Shown here: positions 57,544-64,000 of the stretch, in pieces
Position numbering within the stretch: position 1 is the stretch's first letter
Layout: each line of letters begins with the position of its first letter
From: Acidobacteria bacterium Ga0074141
GTDB lineage: Bacteria > Acidobacteriota > Blastocatellia > Pyrinomonadales > Pyrinomonadaceae
Assembly: GCA_001464665.1 (NCBI GenBank)
Contig: LNDP01000014.1
Span: 1 to 64,000 of the forward strand
Direction: 5' to 3'
Length of the DNA stretch: 64,000 nt
The notes under the pieces: generated by a model
What the model was told of the DNA's origin: nothing
Database searches by the model: none
The model's input: only the letters and a program-made list of their open reading frames with translations
Translations under genes and position numbers: made by a program

Positions 57544-58206
57544 TTAAACGCTATTACGTGCTTCCTTCCAGCCGTGTTCACCGATCAGTGGGACGAAGGC
57601 ACACGGGCCTACATCTTCAGTCTTGAAACCCTTTTCGGTTCGCGTTGCCAGAACGAGTTGCTGTGATTTTTGCGTCTCACCGATCGGTATCACCAGGCGG
57701 CCGCCGATCTCGAGCTGATCAAGCAGCGGCTGCGGCAGTTCCGGGCCGCCGGCAGCGACGAGAATTGCATCAAACGGTGCATAAACTCGCCAGCCCTCGG
57801 TGCCGTCTCCGCACCTGACCGAAACGTTCCGAATGCCGAGGCGGCGAACCATTTTCTTCAGGCCGTCGGCGAGTTCCGGAACACGTTCGACCGTAAATAC
57901 TTTCCGTGCAAGCCTCGCGAGTATCGCGGTCTGATAGCCGGAGCCTCCGCCGATTTCAAGCACCCGCTCCGTGCCAGCGAGATGAAGAAGTTCTGTCATC
58001 CGGGCGACGATGAACGGCTGTGAGATAGTTTGCTTTGCCGCTATCGGCAGGGCGTTGTCTTTATAAGCCTGCGACCGCAATGCCTCCGGAACAAAAAGAT
58101 GCCGCGGCACCGTGTTCATCGCATCAAGCACACGCTCGTCCACGATCCGGTAGTGATTCCGGAGATGCTCGGCCATTCGCTTACGCGGAATCGCAAACTC
58201 GTCCAT
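57544..58206 (-). CDS. pcm: Protein-L-isoaspartate O-methyltransferase, 220 aa
   Basis: Repairs isoaspartyl damage in proteins by methyl transfer from SAM. Motifs: PRHLFVPE (about 34-41), the class I SAM motif VLEIGGGSGYQTA (about 82-94), TVERV for the ribose-binding acid, and a C-terminal GGRLVIPIG. Pcm is commonly linked to surE in bacteria, and it is so here (surE is 10 bases upstream of pcm in the same direction), so the pair probably forms one operon. Length 220 is normal. Confidence 0.9.
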   Translation of the reverse strand: MDEFAIPRKRMAEHLRNHYRIVDERVLDAMNTVPRHLFVPEALRSQAYKDNALPIAAKQTISQPFIVARMTELLHLAGTERVLEIGGGSGYQTAILARLARKVFTVERVPELADGLKKMVRRLGIRNVSVRCGDGTEGWRVYAPFDAILVAAGGPELPQPLLDQLEIGGRLVIPIGETQKSQQLVLATRTEKGFKTEDVGPCAFVPLIGEHGWKEARNSV

Positions 58207-58216
58207 TGTTTTCGGA

Positions 58217-58966
58217 TCAGCTTTCCCAGTTCCTGATCTCTTCGATCGCCAAATGATTCGTCAGGTCGCTTCGCATCGGCGTGATGGAAACGAACCCCTT
58301 GTCTATTGCCTCAAAATCGGTACCGCCTTCGGCCCGGAAACCATCGCGAACCTCGCCGATCCAATAATAAAGCTTTCCACGCGGATCGATGTGTTCGCTG
58401 ATCACCGGCCTCGCCGTCTTGAAGCCCTGTTTGGTGACCCGATACCCTTTTGCAAAGCCCTTTGGAATATTTACATTGAGCAGTGTGCCGGAAGGCAAGC
58501 CTTCCGCGAGTGTCCGGATCGTCACCTCCCGGGCCACGCGGACCGATTCAGTAAAGTCCCAGGTTCGATTGGCAACAAGGCTGAATGCAACTCCGGGAAC
58601 ACCAAGGATCGTTGCTTCCATCGCACCTGCAACCGTACCGGAGTAAGTCGCGTCGTCGCCGAGATTGGCACCATGGTTGATGCCCGATGCACAGATGTCC
58701 GGGCGAATATCGGGTGCGAGGATCTGATTGAGAGCAAGGGTCACGCAATCGGTCGGCGTGCCGTCAACCGTCCAATGACGTTCGTCGATCTGCCGGATCC
58801 GCAGCGGCCGGGCAAGCGTAAGGCTATGAGACGCTCCGCTCATCTCCGTTTCGGGAGCAACGACGTACACCTCACCGATGTCGCGAAGTCCCTCCTCAAG
58901 GGCCGCAATGCCCTCGGAGTGGATGCCGTCATCGTTGGTGATAAGAATATTAGGCTTTCGGCCCAT
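58217..58966 (-). CDS. surE: 5'-nucleotidase SurE, 249 aa
   Basis: Hydrolyses nucleoside monophosphates, a metal-dependent stress-survival enzyme. ILITNDDGI (residues 7-15) carries the two metal-binding aspartates, MSGASHS follows near 45, and GINHGANLGDD and YSGTVAGAMEA (about 95-120) complete the active site. The ATG at 58966 fits the family N-terminus. A start 14 codons upstream would add non-conserved residues. Directly upstream of pcm. Confidence 0.9.
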   Translation of the reverse strand: MGRKPNILITNDDGIHSEGIAALEEGLRDIGEVYVVAPETEMSGASHSLTLARPLRIRQIDERHWTVDGTPTDCVTLALNQILAPDIRPDICASGINHGANLGDDATYSGTVAGAMEATILGVPGVAFSLVANRTWDFTESVRVAREVTIRTLAEGLPSGTLLNVNIPKGFAKGYRVTKQGFKTARPVISEHIDPRGKLYYWIGEVRDGFRAEGGTDFEAIDKGFVSITPMRSDLTNHLAIEEIRNWES

Positions 58967-58985
58967 TTTCGATGATTTAAAAGTA

Positions 58986-59033
58986 AAAGGTGAAAAAGTG
59001 ACGATCAATAGAAGCTGTCACTTTTTCACCTTT
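58986..59033 (-). terminator. Terminator of rpsU
   Basis: A perfect 17-base inverted repeat (arms 58986-59002 and 59017-59033, loop 14 bases) with T-rich strands lies between rpsU and surE. The U-rich lower stem makes it bidirectional in form. It would end the rpsU transcript and separate it from surE-pcm. Confidence 0.8.
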
Positions 59034-59047
59034 GAAAACCCAAAAGC

Positions 59048-59287
59048 TTACCGGTTCTGGAAACCGCCGGTCGGACGCGGCGAGGTGTTCATGCCCCGCT
59101 GCTGACGAAAACGGCGGCGATTGCGCTTGCGTGCATTGACCGACTTGAGCTTTGCCTTCTGTCCGGGCGGGATGAAATGAGCGTGCTTTTTAAGATCTTT
59201 GATGATCTCCTCGCTGATCACTTTACGCTTAAAGCGACGGAGTGCATTCTCGATCGATTCGTTGTTGTTTACTATTACTAATGCCAT
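59048..59287 (-). CDS. rpsU: 30S ribosomal protein S21, 79 aa
   Basis: Sequence MALVIVNNNESIENALRRFKRK is the S21 family start, followed by the long basic helix and an extended basic C-terminal tail (RKRNRRRFRQ). S21 is a small-subunit protein that contacts the anti-Shine-Dalgarno helix. Length 79 is at the upper end of the bacterial range, with an extra glycine/proline/arginine tail. A strong ribosome site (GGGGGTGAG, minus strand) precedes the ATG. Confidence 0.95.
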   Translation of the reverse strand: MALVIVNNNESIENALRRFKRKVISEEIIKDLKKHAHFIPPGQKAKLKSVNARKRNRRRFRQQRGMNTSPRPTGGFQNR

Positions 59288-59368
59288 TAGCTATCTCACC
59301 CCCTTTTCGGCTGGTGTCGTTCTTCCTGTTGAGACTCAATTTACAGAGATCTCAAAAGGCAAACCATA

Positions 59369-59397
59369 ATTACACACCTTTCGGCTAAAGTTTGCAA
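59369..59397 (-). promoter_or_regulatory. Promoter of rpsU
   Basis: On the minus strand TTGCAA, a 17-base spacer and TGTAAT, with the start point near 59362. This gives a leader of about 75 bases before the rpsU ATG. Inference from consensus. Confidence 0.5.
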
Positions 59398-59429
59398 GTT
59401 TATTGGATGGATTGCGTATGAAAAGAAGA

Positions 59430-59460
59430 GCGGCTCATGTTCTCGGGAAACATGAGCCGC
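59430..59460 (-). terminator. Hairpin terminator of the pgm-ftsB transcript
   Basis: GCGGCTCATGTT and AACATGAGCCGC form a 12-bp perfect stem. On the minus strand it is followed by a TCTTCTTTTC tract. It lies 54 bases beyond the FtsB-like gene and separates that transcript from rpsU. Confidence 0.7.
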
Positions 59461-59513
59461 GGGTTTCGGAAGGCTTTCCTGTAGGCCAGCGGAATTGATG
59501 GGCAAAAGGCGGT

Positions 59514-59879
59514 TTATTTATTGGTTGGTGATTGCCGATTGGCGGGCACTTCCGCTGTCCCCGTTTCATCAGCCTTAGAAACTACTTCTTTCTTCCTCTC
59601 GAGTCCGAGCTTTTTAGCCTCGGGCTCAAGCTTTTTGGGATCGGTCTTCAGGTAATGTATCTCCTCCTGAAGTGCCAGATTCTCATCCGCCAGATCCTCG
59701 ATCTTTTCATTCAACTCTTTCTGCTGGACGCGCTCACGCTCAAAAACGGCGAACGATTTATAGTTAACGGTCACGACAAGGAGCAAGCAAAGGGCAACTG
59801 CGGCGAGAAAGCCGACCCATCTCGGGCGTCTTTCGGTCCTCACCGAGGCGTACGCAGTTTTTTTTAACCGTCCTGCCAT
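59514..59879 (-). CDS. FtsB/DivIC-like septum protein, 121 aa
   Basis: A short basic N-terminus, one membrane segment (residues about 23-42), then a leucine-zipper coiled coil (about 46-80) with the family pattern ELNEKIEDLADENLALQEEI, and KTDPKKLEPEAKKLGL, typical of FtsB/DivIC. These proteins bridge the divisome complex. The last 25 residues are a Ser/Thr/Pro tail. It is 5 bases from the end of the phosphohexomutase gene, so they probably share a transcript. Confidence 0.75.
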   Translation of the reverse strand: MAGRLKKTAYASVRTERRPRWVGFLAAVALCLLLVVTVNYKSFAVFERERVQQKELNEKIEDLADENLALQEEIHYLKTDPKKLEPEAKKLGLERKKEVVSKADETGTAEVPANRQSPTNK

Positions 59880-59884
59880 TTTCG

Positions 59885-61276
59885 TTATCCAAGCAAATAG
59901 CTTTTTCCTGCCTTGAGCAGTTCATCTAGTTCGCTGCGTTCCTCAGCCTCAGCATAGATGCGAACCATTGGTTCAGTTCCGGAAGGCCGCATCAGCATCC
60001 ACGACCCATTCTCAAACATGAACTTCACGCCATCCATCCGATTGATCGAGCTGACCTTTCGGGCTCCGATCTCTGATGGGTTTTCTGACAGCTTAGTTTT
60101 CAATTTTGCCGCAACGTCTGCGTTAAGCTTTACGCCGATGCGTTCTGATTCGAGCTTTCCGGTCTTCTTATAAAGCTCTGTCAGTTGCTCCCCGAGACTC
60201 GCCTTTCGCTCGGCGACCGCCTCTGCAGCGAGGAGGCAAGCTAAAATTCCATCCTTCTCAGGGTAATGCCCCCGTATCGATAACCCTGCCGATTCCTCAC
60301 CGCCGAGTGCGATCTTGTCATCATTTATCAACTCGCCGATGAACTTGAACCCGACCGGTGTTTCGTGGAGTTCAACCCCGTGCAATTCGGCGACCCGGTC
60401 GATGAGATGCGACGTTGCCACACTTCTCGCAAGCCCCAGCCGCCATCCGCGGCTTTCGATCAGGTAATCAGCAAGCAGGGCAATGAGCTTATTTGCCGTT
60501 ATGAAAGTGCCATCGGAATCGATCAAACCGAACCGGTCGGCATCGCCGTCGGTCGAAAGCCCAAGCGTCAGGCCTTTAGAAACTACCAGTTCACGCAATT
60601 CAAAGAGCTTCTCTTCGCTTGGCTCCGGCGACCGCCCGCCGAAAAGCACATCGCGAGTATCGTTGATGGTCTCGATCTCGAGCCCGAGATCGGCGACGAG
60701 CGTGTTCAAATATCCGCGTCCAGTTCCCCAAAGTGCGTCGTATGCATACCGCCCCTTCGCGGCCTTTATCGCATCAAACCTGATCTTTGATCGCAGATCG
60801 GCAAAGTATGCTTCTTTCGGATCGTACGATTCGACACTGCCACCGGCTTCATCGTCGCTTTCTGCTCCGGCTCGAATAAGTTCTTCGATCGTGCGAGTGA
60901 TCTCGGGCAAAGCCGGTGCTCCATCCGAGGTTGAGAACTTAATACCTTGATACTCGGGCGGATTGTGCGATGCCGTAAAGTTTAGTGCCCCGACCGCTCT
61001 CCGGTCGCGAATCGCATGCGAAATGGTCGGCGTTGGCGTTGGCCCAGTGCAAAAAAGCACTTGAAAGCCCTTGCGAGACATTATCTCTGCCGCAAATTCC
61101 GAGAACTTTTCACCCATGAATCGAGAGTCATGGCCGATCACTATTGTTTGTCGTGTTTCCGGGCTGTTTGCTTTCAAAGAGCTGCAGATCGCGTTTATTA
61201 CTTTTCGGACATTCTCGAACGTAAAATCATCTGCGATAACGGCTCTCCAGCCAGAAGTTCCGAATCGAATGTCCAT
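59885..61276 (-). CDS. Phosphohexomutase (phosphoglucomutase/phosphomannomutase family), 463 aa
   Basis: The four-domain alpha-D-phosphohexomutase family. TASHNP (Ser103 is the phosphorylated serine), the metal loop DGDADRF (Asp243, Asp245, Asp247), the sugar loop GGEESAG, and the C-terminal phosphate-binding loop MRPSGTEPMVRIY are all present. It interconverts hexose 6- and 1-phosphates. Substrate (glucose or mannose) cannot be told from the sequence. Its own promoter candidate lies at 61329. It forms an operon with the FtsB-like gene. Confidence 0.9.
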   Translation of the reverse strand: MDIRFGTSGWRAVIADDFTFENVRKVINAICSSLKANSPETRQTIVIGHDSRFMGEKFSEFAAEIMSRKGFQVLFCTGPTPTPTISHAIRDRRAVGALNFTASHNPPEYQGIKFSTSDGAPALPEITRTIEELIRAGAESDDEAGGSVESYDPKEAYFADLRSKIRFDAIKAAKGRYAYDALWGTGRGYLNTLVADLGLEIETINDTRDVLFGGRSPEPSEEKLFELRELVVSKGLTLGLSTDGDADRFGLIDSDGTFITANKLIALLADYLIESRGWRLGLARSVATSHLIDRVAELHGVELHETPVGFKFIGELINDDKIALGGEESAGLSIRGHYPEKDGILACLLAAEAVAERKASLGEQLTELYKKTGKLESERIGVKLNADVAAKLKTKLSENPSEIGARKVSSINRMDGVKFMFENGSWMLMRPSGTEPMVRIYAEAEERSELDELLKAGKSYLLG

Positions 61277-61328
61277 AAAAGGCTGTTACCCAAAAGCTTA
61301 AAAACGCGAACTGCTTCAAAGTGCGAAA

Positions 61329-61357
61329 ACTCTATCATAGGAAAAATGATTTGTAAA
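61329..61357 (-). promoter_or_regulatory. Promoter of the phosphohexomutase gene
   Basis: Minus-strand TTTACA, a 17-base spacer and TAGAGT, with the start near 61322, about 46 bases before the ATG. Consensus-based. Confidence 0.5.
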
Positions 61358-61383
61358 GCACTTTTTTCAATATTATAAAACAT

Positions 61384-61946
61384 TTATTTGCAACGGTTAG
61401 GGCGGCGGAGCTAATGCGCCGATTGATATGTGCGCTTAAGCAGCATTTTCATGAGCATCAGACCGCCAAATCGTGCAAGGAATTCGTATGGGCATTGTAA
61501 ACTCGACTGTCCGCCGCCGATCGACGAGTACGGGTCAGGATGGGCAGTCTGTTGTCGTTTAAGCACTAACTTAAGACCGCATTTTCGGGTTTGATTTACT
61601 CGAAAGCGTGAGCTCTGCGGCGAACGGAAAAGATGTGTCGAAATGGGAAAAGTCGCACGATATCGGCCGCTGTGTATCGTTAAGACACAGGGAGCCTCGA
61701 TTAAGAACTTGAAGAGAGTTTGTTAAACTCAACATTACCAGATAGTTAGATGACGTGGCGTATTCAAGTGCCAGCCTCTAGTTTCATGGAACGGTTATTG
61801 CTACCCTCTACCGCAGAACTGCGCCCGCTAACCATTGATTAATTCGGAGCGATAGGCGACGGCGGTCAAGTAAAAAGGACCGACGAGGCCGCAAATTTGG
61901 GCGAGACGAGATCAATAGAAATCATTTACGTAAAGACGAGAACAAT
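61384..61946. other. Intergenic region with one inverted repeat, no gene seen
   Basis: About 560 bases between divergent genes, with stops in all frames at short distance, no tRNA-like fold and no coding signal that I can support. The one notable element is GAGTTT-gtt-AAACTC (61716-61730), a 15-base inverted repeat that could be an operator for the radical SAM gene. No strong promoter stands out. Confidence 0.6.
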
Positions 61947-63977
61947 ATGAGACCAGTAAAGCACTTTGAAAAAGGCCTGACATACGTCGCCGCCGGCATG
62001 TTCAATGCGATCAAGTCGGTTAATCAGTATAAGCCGAATCCTTCGTTTACACCGAAGTGGGCCGATAAGCCAATCCTCAAATCGTGGCAGAAGACGAAGC
62101 CGACGCTTGGCTTTCCGCGGCAGACGGATTCGCTCTGCCCGAACTGTGTCATTGAGGCGCGCGAGGAAATTCTTGCGAACAAACGCGATGTCAGCACGCT
62201 GATCAATGAAAAGGTCGGCGAGATCAAGGCCCAGATCATCGAGCGTGACGGACAGGTCTGGATGATCAAGGACTGCCCGGAGCACGGCCATTTTGAAGAC
62301 ATGATGGCGATCGATTCCGAGTTTTTGCAGCACATTGAATCGCTCTTCCCGGGCCGCGACATGGAAGCTCACAATGATGAGAAGCTTCACAATCACGGCA
62401 CCTCGTCGGTCAAGTATGGCCGCGGTGCGGTTTTGACCGTTGACCTTACGAATCGCTGCAACATGATGTGCGACCCGTGTTTCATGGACGCGAACCAGGT
62501 TGGTTTCGTGCATGAGTTGAGCATGGAAGACGTCCAGGAGATTCTCGACAACGCCATCCAGATCAAGCCGCGTCGCCAAATGTCGGTGCAGTACTCGGGT
62601 GGCGAACCTACATTGAGCCCCTATTTCCTCGATGCGATCCGCTATGCACGCAAGGTCGGGTACAACTCGGTCCAGGCCGCGACCAACGGTATTGAGTTCG
62701 CAAAATCGAAAGATTTTTGCCGCGAGGCAGCCGAGGCTGGCCTTCGTTTCGTATATCTGCAGTTTGACGGTATCGGTAACGATGCCAACTCGCACCGCCA
62801 GATCGGCAACCTGTTTGACGTAAAGCTCCGTGCGATCAATAACCTCCACGAAGCGGGCGTTGACATCATTCTTGTTACAACGCTCGTCAATGGCGTTAAT
62901 AATGACCAGGTCGGAACGATCATCCGCTTTGCACTCGAGAATCCGAAGAAGATCTCGTTCATCGCGTTCCAGCCGGTTTCCTTCACGGGCCGCGACGAGC
63001 TGATCACCGAACAGCGTCGGCTGCAGCAGCGTTATACGCTTGCTCACCTCGCCCACGATGTGAAAGGCCAGGTCGGCATTACCGAACCGAACCGCGACTG
63101 GTTCCCGCTCTCGCTTATGGGAGCGTTCGCCGATTTCGCGGACGTCGTCCACGGCCCCGAGTCCGATTGGGGACAGGTTTCGTGCGGCTGCCACCCGAAT
63201 TGCGGCGTCGGCACGGCCGTTATGGTCAACAAGGAAACGAAAGAGATGGCTCCGGTCCCGCAGTTCCTGAACATTCAGGGCCTTGTGACCGATATGCAGC
63301 ACATCACGGACACCAACCGCGGCAAGTGGTTCTCAAACCTAATGATGGGCCTCGCCCTTTTGAAGAACTACAACCCCTACGGAGCTCCGGCGAGCCTTAC
63401 GCTCAAGGGCATCCTGATGAAGTTCGATAAGTCGTTCGGGCTCTCGGGCAAAGATTACGGAAAGGTCGGCCCGGATCGTACGGCCGAGGATATCGAGAAA
63501 CGCCGCAAAGACCCGTGGAACTTCCTCTTTATTGCCGGAATGTGGTTCCAGGACCTCTTTAACTACGACTTCCGCCGCACGGAGATGTGCATCATCCCCT
63601 ACGGCACACAGGAAGGCGAGATCAGCTTCTGTGCTTACAACACCGGTATCGGCTGGCGCAATATCATCGAGCATATGCACCAGAATGCGACCGTCGCACA
63701 GTGGTATAAAGAGCACGGCCGCCACGAAGTATTCGCCCGCGGTAAGGAAGTCGAGCTTAACGACAAGTCGCACGGCCTTGTCCTTAACGAGGTCGACCTC
63801 GCCCGGCCCAACAAGCCGGAAATGGAAGGCCCGAAGACCGCCGCCGAAGAGGTCCAGATGATGCGCAAGCTCTATAACCAGATGGTCCTCGAAAAGAACC
63901 AGATCAAGGGCGAAAACCTCGTCCAGATCGGCGGCATCAAGCGAAACAAAGAAAAAGAACTCGCCGTCGCTGAGTAA
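61947..63977 (+). CDS. Radical SAM enzyme of Tes/MSS type, 676 aa
   Basis: The radical SAM cluster motif is CNMMCDPC (Cys171, Cys175, Cys178), with SGGEP for SAM binding. An N-terminal domain carries Cys64 and Cys67 (LCPNC), Cys110 and His113 (CPEHG), which is the start pattern of the Tes family (archaeal tetraether synthase, MJ0619 type) and of bacterial membrane-spanning lipid synthases (MSS). Tes-like enzymes couple lipid tails, making tetraethers in archaea and iso-diabolic acids in some bacteria, among them Acidobacteriota subdivision 4. The C-terminal part has extra cysteines (CGCHPNCG, CAYN) for auxiliary clusters. Assignment to lipid coupling is inferred. Confidence 0.75.
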   Translation: MRPVKHFEKGLTYVAAGMFNAIKSVNQYKPNPSFTPKWADKPILKSWQKTKPTLGFPRQTDSLCPNCVIEAREEILANKRDVSTLINEKVGEIKAQIIERDGQVWMIKDCPEHGHFEDMMAIDSEFLQHIESLFPGRDMEAHNDEKLHNHGTSSVKYGRGAVLTVDLTNRCNMMCDPCFMDANQVGFVHELSMEDVQEILDNAIQIKPRRQMSVQYSGGEPTLSPYFLDAIRYARKVGYNSVQAATNGIEFAKSKDFCREAAEAGLRFVYLQFDGIGNDANSHRQIGNLFDVKLRAINNLHEAGVDIILVTTLVNGVNNDQVGTIIRFALENPKKISFIAFQPVSFTGRDELITEQRRLQQRYTLAHLAHDVKGQVGITEPNRDWFPLSLMGAFADFADVVHGPESDWGQVSCGCHPNCGVGTAVMVNKETKEMAPVPQFLNIQGLVTDMQHITDTNRGKWFSNLMMGLALLKNYNPYGAPASLTLKGILMKFDKSFGLSGKDYGKVGPDRTAEDIEKRRKDPWNFLFIAGMWFQDLFNYDFRRTEMCIIPYGTQEGEISFCAYNTGIGWRNIIEHMHQNATVAQWYKEHGRHEVFARGKEVELNDKSHGLVLNEVDLARPNKPEMEGPKTAAEEVQMMRKLYNQMVLEKNQIKGENLVQIGGIKRNKEKELAVAE

Positions 63978-64000
63978 AACTCTGACGCGTTCAAAAAAGT

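Noticed and set aside
61926-63302. A 458-codon minus-strand ORF opposite the radical SAM gene.
   Set aside because: The + strand product has full radical SAM motifs. The minus ORF has only shadow composition.

Overview
The window is mostly the right-hand part of an integrated, short-tailed-type prophage (positions 1 to about 56,790), followed by about 7.2 kb of host chromosome. The host genes (YqaA/DedA-type membrane protein, pcm, surE, rpsU, an FtsB-like protein, a phosphohexomutase) and a Tes/MSS-like radical SAM enzyme suggest an Acidobacteriota host, probably Blastocatellia. This is inferred from gene content and not proven. The prophage ends at a tRNA-Pro(CGG) gene whose 3' half is the likely attachment site. 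A tyrosine integrase lies beside it. Every other phage gene seen is on the + strand. The other attachment site and the repressor and replication genes lie beyond the left edge.

Layout: 94-1229, three small genes including two zinc-ribbon proteins, one of them an XRE regulator. 1373-4232, the terminase subunits. 4292-11006, a zinc-ribbon protein, two small genes, portal, scaffold and major capsid protein, then an intrinsic terminator. 11061-22896, connector, tail and fibre genes, tightly packed with overlapping stop and start codons and no tape measure, tube or sheath gene. 22896-24186, a glycosyltransferase-like protein and a methyltransferase. 24367-48017, the ejection module: a glycine/alanine-rich protein, a PP-loop (PAPS reductase-like) protein, a 519-aa internal protein and one 6,951-codon gene. 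48143-50945, lysis genes (amidase endolysin, RyR-domain protein, small membrane proteins, lipoprotein). 50935-55405, exported and receptor-type accessory proteins. 55350-56636, integrase.

Two things stand out. First, the 20.9-kb gene encodes a giant polyvalent protein: an N-terminal lytic transglycosylase, a membrane-active stretch, a DdrB/ParB-like domain, an SNF2-type helicase, an N6-adenine methyltransferase, duplicated large-polyvalent-associated modules and a C-terminal helical domain. Three small ORFs are nested in its +1 frame, each preceded by a Shine-Dalgarno sequence and each placed in a low-complexity linker. In the two best cases third-codon-position G+C shifts from the main frame to the nested frame, so these look like real overprinted genes sitting at the seams of fused cistrons.

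Second, three near-identical cassettes (about 4498-4607, 24244-24350 and 48014-48117) stand in front of the head, ejection and lysis modules. Each has a promoter, then about 70 nt of leader with a fixed GGCCGTACGGCC palindrome, then a strong intrinsic terminator before the first gene. This is the layout expected if one phage factor, or the RNA itself, antiterminates three late operons together.
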